A stretch of 64,000 nucleotides of DNA from Helicostylum pulchrum (Eukaryota > Mucoromycota > Mucoromycetes > Mucorales > Mucoraceae). A model generated the notes under the pieces. The model saw only the letters and a program-made list of their open reading frames with translations, did no database searches and was not told the DNA's origin. Of this stretch, positions 33,648-45,500 are shown in pieces. Made by a program: the position numbers and the translations under genes. The stretch's first letter is position 1. Every line of letters starts with the position of its first letter. The DNA lies in contig JAIXMO010000005.1 in NCBI GenBank assembly GCA_025677825.1, forward strand, positions 620,001 to 684,000, read 5' to 3'.

Positions 33648-36117
33648 CTATTTTAACTTTGTCTATTAGTATCCCTTATACCTAAACGTATACTGATATA
33701 TATTTACCTGAAACATACGCATCACTCTACGCGTCTTCTTGACTCTTCCCCTTTGCAAGTGAGCTGTAGTAGTAGTAGTTATTGGCTTATCCACTATTAA
33801 CTTATCAGGTACACGGTTCATCTTTTGCTGTTGACACGTGCTTAACCCCAACGCTTGTTTTCTATACTTCTCATACGCAAACATATCCGATTTAATTGTA
33901 CTACGACCTTTTAATCTAGCATCACCTCTCTATATCAAAAAACAATCAGTATACATTATATTAATTGTTTTGTAGTACCTTACCTTAATCTTTTCAACCT
34001 TGTGTACAAATAAACTCATACCATCATGCTTGCCCCAATCTCTAGACTTGATTCTGTTTCGAATAGAACTTGCATACGATTGCAAAGTAGGCAACACTCT
34101 GACCGTGACCTTCAAATCATGATCCGGCAACAAATGATCGTGGGCGATCCATTTCTTACCCGACAATGCTAATTTCTTTGCAGCTTCCACTGACTCTCTT
34201 TGTTTACCAGCCACCGCCAACGCAAACGGATCGTCCGAATCAATATCCTGTTCAATAAACCTAGGCAGATACTTTCCACAATGAATAGCCACTAACCAAA
34301 AACAAAAAAAAAGAGACAAAAGACAAAAAAAAAATCAACACACAAAATCATTTTTATTTTTATTTTTTTAATCTTACTTGCAACAATATCGGAGTCATCA
34401 GTATAAATATCGGTTCCCCACACCGCTCTTTTCTTGACCTTCGAATTTTCAAACGTCAAGTACCTAGCCGGCACACGTACCTCCATCAACCCATTCAACG
34501 CCCACCCCTGTAAGCTCGGCATCACCAACTGGGGGCTGTACACCTGCACACCCAAGTTCTTCTCCTCCACACCTTCCAAATACTTCCACACTTGTTCATT
34601 TTTAATAATCAGTTTTGGTTTACTACTCACCTTATTCCGACCACCACCACCCATCATCTCAATCATATTTGAAAACGCGGTTCCAACTGCCGCCATTGAA
34701 CTTTTACGTCTTTGCTGTTGTTGTTGACCGTTTCGTGCTACGGCTACTGCCGCTGCTAATTTCTGTGTATCTTCTTGACTAAACGAGTTACGATGAAACC
34801 CACCCGAGTGAAGCAAGTTACTGATATTAGCTGTAATTGCTGCTAAATTACCGATGGCTGTCGCTGCATTGTTGCCGTTACTGTTTGAGGCTTGAGGTTG
34901 TTTAGGTGAAGATCGCGAGGCTGCTGCTGCGTTTGCTGCCACTGCTGCTAAAGCGTTACCCAGCATCTCTGACGGCGACACGTCGGCTGCTGCTGCTGCC
35001 ATCGACGACCCTCTTCGTTCAGACGTGCCGAGGTTGCCAATATTAGGTAACCGAGGTGAAGAAGACAGTTGTTCCATGACGGACGCAGGTACCGTATGAC
35101 TGCTCAATCTTCTTAACGCTGCACTAATATCTGGTAAATTCGTAAGAGAGCCTGTTGCTTTTAAAGGTATGGACGGTTTGTCAATTCCTGTAGGCGCTGC
35201 TGCTGTCAACGTAGTAGGTACAGGTGGTGGCGGTACTTCTACATCAAGCACGGGTAAAGGTGACCCAATAGTAGGTGTTAAACCACTGCTGGTGGTCGCG
35301 GTAGTAGTAGGTTCAAGTAGTTCTTTTACTATAATTGATTCGTCAATTTGCATAGGCGATGAGGCGCTACTTGAAATAGTTGCTGCTGCTGCTGCTGCTG
35401 CTGCTGCTTCTTTGGGTTCGGTGGTGGTCGTACCTGATTCGGTGGTGGGTGGAATAGATGTAAGTGCAAATAAAAGTTGTTCACTAGTTATATTTAAATC
35501 TTCGTTGGATGCTGTCTTTTCTGCATCGGTTTGTGGTACTGTTGATGCTGCTGGTGGTGCTGGCTCTGGTGGTGTAGGTTCGACTACTGCTACTAGACTA
35601 AGTTAGTTTTTCTTGAACTTTTAAGAAAATGTTGTTATTTATATACCTGTGACCGCTTTCTCGATGTCTGCTGACACAATATCTTGTTCCATAATTTTAT
35701 TAGTGTCCTTTGTTACTATAGGAAGAAAAAAAAAGAGAAGGGAAAAAGGTTTAGCTGCTTTGAAAAATATAATGCTTGTTTTTGCGTATTCTATTCTAAT
35801 AGGAGAGTATACTTTACTTGCTAGATCTACTTTACTCTCAACTACACCTAAAAAAAAAAAGGATGAGTTATGTAAAACACCAACAACAAAAAACTCGTTC
35901 ATTTACCATCGATAGGTAACGGTATACTAGTAGTATTTTCACTACTACTGCTTTGAACCAACTGGTTAATGGTGTCTTCCTGCACCTTGTCTAATACAAG
36001 CGTCTCAGAAAGAACAGCAGTAGTAAGTTCGCTATCCAACTTTGGTTTTTTGTTGGAGTCGCATACAGAGACACTGTCTGGTTCGCTTGATGTACGTTTA
36101 TCACCGCTTTCACTCAT
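33648..36117 (-). CDS. RXT3: Rxt3-type subunit of the Rpd3L histone deacetylase complex
   Basis: Subunit of the Rpd3L deacetylase complex in the nucleus. The start at 36117 gives MSESGDKRTSSEPDSV, a charged disordered lead. A long middle part is Ala/Ser/Pro-rich with poly-Ala and poly-Gln runs. The Rxt3 domain follows: VPARYLTFENSKVKKRAVW, GTDIYTDDSDIVA, and across an intron VAIHCGKYLPRF, then LKVTVRVLPTLQSYASSIRN and KSRDWGKHDGMSLFVHKVEKI. The basic tail is GRVKKTRRVMRMFQ. The end is ambiguous. Reading on gives stop 33666; using the GTAAATAT donor after MFQ and the acceptor after TACTAATAG gives QTKLK and stop 33648-33650, the latter preferred because a branch-point-like TACTAAT is present. 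A weakly defined exon lies between 35600 and 35900. Confidence 0.85.
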
Positions 36118-37076
36118 GTTTTAAATTTTAAGCGTGATGAGAGGGGGGAAAGAAAAAAAAGGGATTGAGCACGTAAAAATAAAAAAAGTGCTACAAAAAA
36201 ACCGACTGATGTGACGCGGGTTTTTCCGCGTCCTTCCCCTTTTTTAAAACACCTTTTCGCATAACACAACATACTCTGTAATATCAATTAAACTTGATTG
36301 AAACTACACCCCCTCATGAGGATCTTAAGTCACTGCGATTGGTTGGTTCAGTTTTACTTCTTTGCCTTGTAAATATTTAGTGCTGAAAAAAAAGTATTTA
36401 ATAGAGAGAATAGATTCTACTTTTGATTGATGTGCCGAAAAATTCAAAAAGTAGAAAAAGTGCAGTTACTTTTGAAATAAAAAATAAACTAGTAGTTGGC
36501 TAGAATATTTTAACTGGAGTGTAATTGATAGCACGCATTGCTTAAAAAATACTTATTAGTTAAAATGTCTAGACACACTCCAAGTATTTGAATATCATTG
36601 CCCCCATAGTGTATTCTTCTTAGCTCTAAAATCATACCTCCATTGTATTATTTCACTTTGTTTATACTTGATACTTATGAATTAACTCTTCAGTTCCTTA
36701 TTAAACGAGTTTATGGTACATACTTCATTCAAGGAAATTGTTTGCTATCTGCGCTTTCTTTTTAAAACTGTGCAATTTAATTCATTGTTTTTGGATTAAA
36801 GCAACTAGTTTCTTTCAACACAGCTAAAATAAAACATTACACTACTTAACAGAAATCATTCCTCTTTCCTTCGACTTCTTTTTGAAAGAAGCTTTTAACC
36901 TTTATATATCGGCCTTTAAACGAAAAAAAAAGACCTGTCAAAACCAGTGGCTTTGCACGTCTCCACTGAGAAAAATCGTCACTTTTTTGCTTTATGGAAA
37001 AAAAAAACCTATCAAAAAAGAAAAAAGCATACAAAAAAAAAATAAAGGTTTTTATTTTCTCTTTACCTAATAGATC
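36118..37076. other. Intergenic region (divergent promoters of RXT3 and MAK16)
   Basis: No gene seen. A T-A-C-rich block at 36860-37070 may be MAK16 5' leader. Otherwise AT-rich with stops in all frames. Confidence 0.4.
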
Positions 37077-38207
37077 ATGCAGTCTGACGAAGTTATTTGG
37101 CAGGTCATTAACCAACAGTTTTGTTCTTATAAAGTCAAGTACGTTTAAACTTTTTTAAAAAACTCTCGAGATCGTTTCAATCAAAAAAACTAAACATAAA
37201 ACTCCTTTCTTTTTTTTTATTAGAACTGCCACTGGTAATTTCTGTCGTAACCAATACAATGTTACTGGTCTTTGTAATCGCCAGTCTTGTCCTTTAGCTA
37301 ACAGTAGATATGCCACTATCAGAGAAGAAAAGGGTAAAAAAACTTTAGCATAATATTCAATACACACGCAAGGACGCTAACTTATTTTATTTAGGTATTG
37401 TCTACTTGTATATGAAGACACCCGAACGTGCACATTCTCCTGCCAAGATGTGGGAAAGAAAGAAGCTTTCTAAAAATTACGCACAAGCTTTATCACAAGT
37501 AAATATTTGAACTATGGTGTTTTTTTTGCTTGCCGAAAAAAAAACTTTACTAACAAATCTCGCAATAGATTGATACTGAATTGCAATACTGGCCCAACTT
37601 TTTGTCTCACAAATGTAAACAACGTCTTACTAAAATTACTCAATATCTTATCCGTATGCGTAAATTGAAGCTTAAGGAAGGGTAAGTTTTCTACAAAAAA
37701 GGGGGAAAAAAAAAAGACAAAAAAGATTGACACGTACTTTTTTTTAAAAATAATAGTGATAGACCACAATTAATTGGTATCAAAAAGAAGTTGGAGAGAC
37801 GTGAAACAAATCGTGAACGTAAGGCAGAGGCAGCTGCACGAATAGAGAAATCGATCGAGAAGGAGTTGATTGACAGATTGAAGAGCAAGGCTTATGGTGA
37901 TGCACCATTAAACGTTAACGAAGAGATCTGGCAAAAGATTTTGGACGAAGAACTTGAAGATGCCGAAGAAGATGAGTCTGATGAAGAGGACGAAAACGAT
38001 CTCGAAGAAGAAGATGAAGAAGAAGACGATGAGGTAAGAATATTATACTTTTTTTTTTTTACCTACTACATATCACTAAACAAAAATACTTTATAATAGG
38101 ATATTGAGTACGTATCTGATCTTGAAGACGAATCCGATATTGAAGATATGGAAGACGCTTTTGAATGGGAACAAGAAAGGGAAGGAAATGTTGCATTGAG
38201 AAACTAG
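37077..38207 (+). CDS. MAK16: Mak16, 60S ribosome biogenesis factor
   Basis: Nucleolar protein of early pre-60S particles, needed with Rpf1/Nsa1 for 25S rRNA 5' domain processing. Six exons in frame (37077-37138, 37224-37333, 37395-37498, 37569-37681, 37757-38033, 38100-38207) give 257 aa. The N-terminus [19 protein letters not shown] is diagnostic. It is followed by the Cys pattern [40 protein letters not shown], and [18 protein letters not shown]. Then comes a Lys/Arg/Glu-rich helix ([16 protein letters not shown]), an acidic Asp/Glu tract as in yeast, and a short end with [12 protein letters not shown]. Length matches the family. Confidence 0.96.
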
Positions 38208-38338
38208 TTTTTTTTTACGTTTCTCTTATACTTGTATACTTTTTTTTTTTTTATGATTTTATAAATACTCACTCTCCATCTTTTTTTCCTCACCCCTTTT
38301 GTTTTATTTTTTGTATGACCCTCTCTCCCCTTTCTTAT

Positions 38339-38578
38339 TTAAATAAAATTAAAAAAAATCCTATTAGACACATATTCATTCTCGGTTTCTACACATGATT
38401 GTGCAACACGTCTTCTAAACATTGACTGTATCCTGCCCAATGACATACTTTTTGACTCATTTACAACAGCGGTGTAACTATAGAGTAATATAATCGTTTG
38501 CCTGCGCAAACCTGTAATTGAGCTGTGTACTGCTTGCAACAAAGGTTCTTGAGCCAAAAGATAAATACTTGCAAGCAT
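38339..38578 (-). CDS. Possible C-terminal exon of an unknown minus-strand gene
   Basis: 79-codon frame (LLAQEPLLQAVHSSITGLRR, then SYTAVVNESKSMSLGRI and VAQSCVETENEY). An AG acceptor (TTTTTAATAG) sits just upstream, so a preceding exon would lie near 38600-38640, directly beside repeat copy B starting at about 38721. No family recognised. If it is real, its 5' part may have been cut or displaced by the repeat; it may also be a chance frame in the MAK16 3' region. Confidence 0.3.
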   Translation of the reverse strand: MLASIYLLAQEPLLQAVHSSITGLRRQTIILLYSYTAVVNESKSMSLGRIQSMFRRRVAQSCVETENEYVSNRIFFNFI

Positions 38579-38720
38579 GCGCTATTAAAAAAGAGCTCGT
38601 TTTTTTTTACCTTTTGAACCTACGGCCTTACGTTTTTAATTGATTATTGTTAGGATACAACTGGTGCAATAATGATTGTCTGCGAGAAACGCAAAACTGG
38701 CAATGATGGGTGGTTTACTT

Positions 38721-39997
38721 TAAAAAAACATCAGCTTGGAAATCACTGCTAAAGAAAAAAGCTCACTGAGATAACTGAGTTTAAACAATCGCTCACGTAA
38801 GAATCACTGCTAAAATTAGCAGTTATAATAAATATTGGTTTTTATTTTTTCAAGGAACAGGAAGTGCCTTTTGGACCCAAGTTATTTAATACAAACTAGT
38901 TTTTTTAACGATATCTTTGATAAAAAAAATTAAAAACAAACTTTTTTGTTTTTTTTTTCGATTTTCGTTTTTGGGGGTCAACCCTTTTTGTGTTTTTGAG
39001 GTTATTCTACAATTGCTCCGGATATAGCCTGCTTTTATTTGAGAAAAAAACATTGATGGTATAAGGCTTGTTTAGAAGCTTTTAATCCATTTTAAATCAT
39101 ACTTTTAATGCAAAAACTGAAAGAGTAATCGCTGTTTTAGACGTTTTTTTCTGGGTAAAAAAATACATTTTTTTAGTGTAACATCGTGTAACCGTTTTCA
39201 GAGCTTCGCGATTACGTAAAATATAGTTTTTTATTACCGTGTTTGGTTATCAGACCGAATATAGATATTTAAAAACTGTATATTGGATGTTTATGAATAA
39301 AAACGCTACATCTAAAATTGGGCGAGAAAACGCGCTTTAAAAAAATCGCTAATTTAAGGACCGCTTAACTCAAATTTTAGCAAAAAAAACAAACGTCTAA
39401 AACGGTGATTACTCAGTCAGTATTTTTATTAAATATATACTTCTAAATGGATTAAATGCGCCTAAAAGATAAATTTATTATCATTGTTTTTTTTACAAAC
39501 AAAGGCAAAGTGGAAATCGAGTAATTTTAAAATGACCTCAAAAACACAAAAGGGGTTGACCCCCCAAAATGATCAAAAATGCCAAAAATGACCGACCGAA
39601 AAAAAAAGTTGAAAAATCGAAAAAATTATATAACAGCAAGCAGTTTTCAATATTTGACATTAAATAAACCATCCTAAGGAGTAACTTTTACTAAGTCAGT
39701 TGGAAAAAAGAATCGCTTCCTGATGTTCAATCATACAAAGAAAACACCTTATTTCGATCACCGAAAAACGACCTTTTTTTAGAAGTTACTTCTAAAGATT
39801 CACTGCTTATACACACTTCATTCGAGTCTAAGTTTATTATCTTTACGTTTTTATTATCCTCTATCTATCAGTTTAATTATTATCCCTTAGCTTCATGAGT
39901 AACATCGATTGATAATACACTTTTGAAGACTAGACACTTCAATACAATCTCTTCAAGAATTTAAAAAAAAAAACGTATCTCAAAATTAGTTGAAAAC
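38721..39997 (+). mobile_element. Repeat family, copy B (full left side, 360-bp internal deletion)
   Basis: Left part (38721-39307) matches the reverse complement of 55610-56200. The right part (39308-39796) matches copy A, then jumps over 360 bp present in A and C to rejoin at GATTCACTGC (39797). The junction TTCTAAA is a 7-bp sequence found at both edges of the missing segment in copy A. Two long imperfect inverted arms (about 38870-39150 and 39371-39700) flank a centre of about 220 bp. The arms share GGGGTCAACCC / GGGTTGACCCC, TGTTTTTGAGGT / ACCTCAAAAACA and TTTTAGACGTTT / AAACGTCTAAAA. Confidence 0.85.
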
Positions 39998-40020
39998 TTA
40001 TCACTTATCACTTATCACTT
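39998..40020 (+). repeat. Short 7-bp tandem repeat (ACTTATC) at the edge of copy B
   Basis: Three ACTTATC units immediately follow the end of the homology with copy A, marking the right edge of the element. Confidence 0.6.
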
Positions 40021-41025
40021 TTAATTGTTTTTTATATCCTTTCTTCCCCCATTTAAAAAAACACCACAATACCTTTTACAGGTTGTTATCTCTCCTGTAT
40101 TTACCTTCTTGATAAATAAACAACTCGTTGGAAAATATAGAGATATTCAGTATGCGTTTCACCTAATACACTTCAACTTTTTTTTTTTTTTTTTTTTTGA
40201 ATTAAGTGTAAACTTTATTGTTTCATTAAATGAGGAGAAAACTAAATAAAAAGACTCGTTATACGCTTCAACTATAATTCACAATTCCAGCGTATTCTTA
40301 TAGAAATACTAAACGACGAAACCGACTACTTTTTGTATGGAAACTATAGTTATAAATATTGAATATCTTTTCACCTCGATATATCTCAACCATAATAACC
40401 AATTTGAGACTATTGCATGTAAGAAGAAGGAAACTGCAAAGGATATCTTGTACTTATGCACCCGCTTTTAGAAAATAGGAAAAGTTAAATCAAGTAGAGA
40501 TTTTTATTTAAACCTACAAAAAGGTTCCTCTTACGATCCAACTGCATAGTATCAAAAGTTTTAACTTTAGATCCTCTTTTTACGACCAGCATTGTAATCA
40601 AAAGTTAACAATGTCTGCGAGACGAGTATCTGGTATTCAATTCTAGTTCTTTTGTTGCACAAACTGTAGAACTTTGTTGTGGAACAGGAATACTTATGCT
40701 ATCAGAAACAAAACCAAGTGAGACATGTGTTTGTCTGTGTGAGCTCGGTCGGTAAGAGCAATAGCTTCTTTTTAATGGAAACATCCTTAATCTATTTTAT
40801 CGCTATTTATACAGTGCCACATACTTCTTTGAAGAGTATTTTACTTGATAGAAACAGAAACCTGGCTTTTAAAAAAGCAAATAACACTTCTTTGAAGGGA
40901 AGAGTGGCTTGTCAGCCAATTACAAAACGGGTCTTTAAAAAAATAGGTGGTTTTCTTTTGGACACCCTCGCTCTGTGAAATACCCTGTAAACTTTTTTTT
41001 TTCTCAACTAATTTTTAAAAAAGAA
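40021..41025. other. Intergenic region, nothing recognised
   Basis: A 99-codon frame at 40679-40978 has no family look and no neighbours in frame. AGCTCGGTCGGTAAGAGC at 40741-40758 resembles a tRNA A box, but no anticodon arm or B box follows. Confidence 0.35.
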
Positions 41026-41584
41026 ATGTCTGCCATTGCCAGTAAAGTTTTGCCTAGAACAAATAACGGTACCGGTGCTTTTGTGCTCCAATGTCGTAAA
41101 ATGGTTTTCAATTATTGTGAAAAGTGGGGAAGTAACAAAGGCATGATGTAAGTGAAGTAAATCCCCCTGGCTGTTATTTTTTTTAACTTACGTCGTTTCT
41201 AGTGAATTCATCAAGAAAGATCTTGCCAACTTTGCAAAGGAACACCCTCAAATCGAAATTATTGTTCAACCTAGACCTGCTCATCACCCTATTGTTCGTG
41301 GAATCTACTGTAATAATTTTTTTTTTTGCATATAAACATATATGACGTGAGAAAGATAATTAATTATACATGTATTTTTTTCTTTCTGCTGTATAGTGAA
41401 TGGTCGCGAAAAAGTTATTTGTACCCGTAAATTAACGCCTGGAGAAATCTACAACAAAGTACAACTTCTTAGAGACTCAAGTGGTGATAAGATTAAGAAT
41501 TTAACCAAGAGACCTGTCATTTCTACCACCGAGAGTGTTCGTGGTATCTGGTCACCATTCAACTCCAACCCTCATACTATTTAG
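41026..41584 (+). CDS. MRPL51: Mitochondrial large ribosomal subunit protein mL43
   Basis: Structural protein of the mitochondrial 54S/39S subunit (yeast Mrpl51, human MRPL43), with a thioredoxin-like L51/S25/CI-B8 fold. Three exons (41026-41147, 41203-41309, 41397-41584) give 138 aa, matching the yeast length. Visible: GTGAFVLQCRKMVFNYCEKW, then EFIKKDLANFAKEHPQIEI, PRPAHHPIVRGIYLNGREK, and a C-terminal GIWSPFNSNP. The promoter is short, lying in the gap after 40980. Confidence 0.92.
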
Positions 41585-41685
41585 AAGAAAGAAAAGAATC
41601 CAACAATGTATATTATCCGTCTCACAAAAATAATAAAATAAAAATAAAGCGTTCAAAAAAAAAAAGGAAAAGTCGTTTATTTTTT

Positions 41686-42229
41686 TTAGGCTGTACCGGT
41701 TACGTTAATAAACTTGAGTAAAGATTGATCAAATTGATCTGAACGAATAGGCATCTCAGGGGTATGGAAAGGATTCTTCATAACAAAATCACTATATGTA
41801 TCATAGATCTTTTTCATATACGCATCCACGTTATTCTGTGTAGGTGCTGTAATTAATAAAAACTTGGTACCTAATTTTTTTTTTAAAAAAAAGAGTATTT
41901 TCAAAAACCTATTTTTTTTTCTTCCTCATCAGTTTTTTACGTACCTGTTAATGTCTGGTTACAATAGAGTTTAAAGTTTTCTGCTTCCAACATCTCGATA
42001 CCAGAAGAGTTATGAAGTGGCGAGATTTTAGATGTAATAGCATGTACACTAGATTAACCAAAGTTAAACCAACTTCATCTTTTTTTTTTTTGTGTCGTTT
42101 CTCTTACCCGTGAAAAGTACCGGCTAACACTAAATACTCGTTACTCGACAACTTTTCGAGTTGCTGTGTGAAATCTTTCTGGTATACAAGACCGCCAGCT
42201 TTGTTGATAATATACAAGGAATAAATCAT
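41686..42229 (-). CDS. TRS23: TRAPP complex subunit Trs23 (TRAPPC4)
   Basis: Sybindin-like subunit of the TRAPP complex, part of the Rab1/Ypt1 exchange-factor core on ER-to-Golgi membranes. Three exons on the minus strand. The start [20 protein letters not shown] is the longin-fold beginning typical of TRAPPC4. Exon 2 reads [20 protein letters not shown], then LYCNQTLTG. Exon 3 reads [40 protein letters not shown] and ends DQSLLKFI. About 140 aa, the length of the metazoan-like short form lacking the yeast PDZ-like insertion. Confidence 0.93.
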
Positions 42230-42562
42230 TATACAAGTTAAGAAAAAAGGTAAAGAGAAAAGTAAGTTTCCCGCACACTTAATTATTATTTGTAAATCGG
42301 GAATGAATTGTGGCGTTCTCTCTTTTTTTGTATGTCACTGTTTACGCTGTGCCTTTTTTTACAAACAAGAGGTCCTTTTGTTAGTAACGACATAATTAAT
42401 TTGTTGCCAACGTCTTTATTCACTGTGAGCGTAAAGTTCCTTGTATAAATTAAAGTCACGAGTATACAACAGGTTTGAAGTATAAAGCGCAGTCTTTACT
42501 TCACCTATTCTATTTTTTTTCTTTCTTTGTTTCAAGTATCCCCCTTTTATATATAAAAAAAC

Positions 42563-45500
42563 ATGAGCTCAAAACGTGCAAGCCGTTCGCAAACTCAAAC
42601 GTCCGAGTTACTTCAGAGTTGGATGAGCAGTATTGACGAACCTCTATTAACACCACCACGAACAACTCATAACGAAGAAACAGGTCAAACTTTGACATTT
42701 GAAAAAGTTCGAATCGATTTTCCTTTAAAACCTTGTAAGCCTTTTTTCATTCTTGTTAAACGTAAATCATGATGAGTTTAGTAGCTGAATATACGCATAT
42801 ACGTTTTTATTTTTTATTTTCAAAGATCCTGCTCAAGTACAAATGATGCGAAATGTAATTCATGAGTTTATTTTTTCTTCTTCTTTTCTTGTGGAGAGCT
42901 AATAACTTTAGTATAGATTGTCCGTACTCTCAATAACTCGCAAAACGCTTTACTAGAAAGTCCAACTGGTTAGTTTTTTATATGTGTATATAATACCATC
43001 GACGCCCCCTTTGTTACTGATACTTCTTTTTTTTTTTTAAGGTTCTGGAAAATCATTAGCATTATTATGTGCTGTGTTAGGTTAATATAAAGTGTAATAC
43101 AATCCCCTCTTAACGTTATTAACTTGTAAATTATAGCTTGGAGAGAGAAAGAACAACAACTAGCAACAGAAGATCTTTTAAAAAAAAGGGAAGAAGTTAA
43201 ACAAGAAACTGCCGAAGTAATTGCCGAATTAAAAGCGAAGGCGGAACAAGCGAAGGTCGTACAGGATAAGGCTGAACTAGACAATATACTGCCGGAAACA
43301 GAGATTTTAAGGGTACAAAAGATTGTATCGGAGGGTCTATCGAAATCACTGCCTGTAAATACGAATAATGCTAGCTTACAATCAACGACAATGACTGATG
43401 TATGTCCGGTTGGGTCGGCCAATGTAGCAAGCGCTGTGCCGGCTGAGATATCAAGTACACTCATGAATATTGATACACCAAGTACGCCAGTAAATACGCC
43501 GAGCACACCGATAAGCACTGAAGTATCGAGTGCGCCCATCGACAACTATATACCAATACCTAGAAACCCTGAACATATGCCAGATACATACTTGCCTCCC
43601 AAACGAGAGGGTACCGGAAAAAAGTCTTTCAATTGGAAAAAATACTTACCTGCGGGCCAACGGGAGGCTAGCGAAAAAAACTTGGACGGTGGAGAAAATG
43701 ATCCTTCCAATTGGAGAAAAAAGTTCAAGTATGACAACAGTGGTGCTACGATTAAAATCGATGAGGATAGCTTTGAAGATTTTCAGGCTGTCAAAAATGA
43801 GAAACCATCTATGGATCAAAAAGATGATATGGCATATAAAACCTTTAAATCTGTACCGCGCATCTTTGTTGGTAGTAGAACCCACAAACAGATTTCGCAA
43901 CTTATTTCAGAATTAAAGAGTAAAACAAGATATAATCCTCGTACAACCGTTTTAGGCAGCCGTGAACAATTATGTATTCATCCAAAGATATCGAAAATGG
44001 CAAATAAGACAGACGGATGTATGAAATTGTTGGATAAGTCTGGGTGCTCGTTTAAGAATAAAACACATAGTATTGTAAATCACCCTACTATTAAAGTCAT
44101 TAACAAGGTTTGGGATATCGAGGATATAGTTAAAGTGGGGAAAAAAGTGAAGGGTTGTCCGTATTATGCTTCTAGAAAAATTTATGAAGGTGCTGAAATT
44201 GTATTTTGTCCATACAACTATATCATTGATCCATGTAAAGAAATTATAAATGTTACTCCTTTGATATCATATTAATGTTATTTTTCTTCTAAAAAAGTGA
44301 TTCGCGGTATTTTGGACATTAGCTTGAAAGGAAACATAGTTATCTTGGATGAAGGTAAATTTTTGTCAAAAAGAGAAAAAAAAATCGTATTGCTCACTCT
44401 GTTCCATTATTCAGCGCATAATATTGAAGATAGCTCTAGGGACGCTGGTTCTTTTGAAGTTGATGAACAAATGTTGAGAGTTGTGAGCAAAGAACTGAAT
44501 CAAATTATCGTCAATGGTTATGAAACGGAAGCTCATGGAACTTTAGAAATGGTGGTTGAACAAATGTTTGACTGGATTACTTCCTCCGAGAATGAATTCA
44601 CTATAAAAGAATACGAAACTCATCATTGCAAGTAAGTAAATATTTTTTTTTCCTTCTTTCAAAATATTTATCTATCTGTTTATGTAGCTGGACTGGTCAG
44701 GAAATACTTACTAAATTAGCGGAATCATCTATTACAGCCCATACATTCGACACTGTATTAAGACCTGCATTTAAAAAAGCAGCGACCCACGCTGAAAATA
44801 TCCGAAGGGATAAAGAAGACCCGGCAGAGGAAACTAATCAAGAAGAGGTCTCTGACTCTCAAGTTAAAATCTTTTATCGTAAATGTCTCTCTAATAGCAG
44901 CTTATCGATCCTCCAAGGTATCTTTATGGTTTTAGGATTCTTGTTTCGTAAAGATCAAAATTATGCTGAAGATTATCAAATGATTTTAACCAAAAGAATT
45001 GAAAGAGCGGCAAACGTCAGGGCAACAAACAATAAAAGACGAAAGAAGAATAATGCTGCGATGGAACCTGAGTGGACATACAAATTAGGATTCAAGTGTC
45101 TTAATCCTGGTATTATCTTTAAGGATATGTCCGAAACAACCAGATCTGTCGTATTAACTAGTGGTACACTATCACCCTTAAATACGTTCCAGTCTGAGCT
45201 TGAGACGAGCTTTGAAGGCAGATTGGAAGCTAATCATGTTATTCCTAAATCGCAAGTATGGGTTGGTGCAATTCCAAGAGGACCTAATGGTATCTCTCTG
45301 AAAGGAGTTTATAGTAGCTGGGAATCGTTTCAGTATCAAGACGATATTGGGGAATCACTATGCAACATTGTTGAAACAGTGCCTTTTGGTGTATTATGTT
45401 TTTTACCTTCTTATAACTCAATCGATAAACTTATGTCGCGTTGGAAGATCACTGGCGTTTACGAAAAGTTATCGCGCAAGAAAATGATTACATGTGAACC

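Noticed and set aside
40735..40760. tRNA-like A box (GAGCTCGGTCGGTAAGAGC)
   Set aside because: No B box (GGTTCRANNCC), no anticodon stem and no acceptor pairing within the next 90 bases.
43646..43900. Minus-strand frames opposite FANCJ exon 5
   Set aside because: Antisense shadows of a strongly supported helicase gene.
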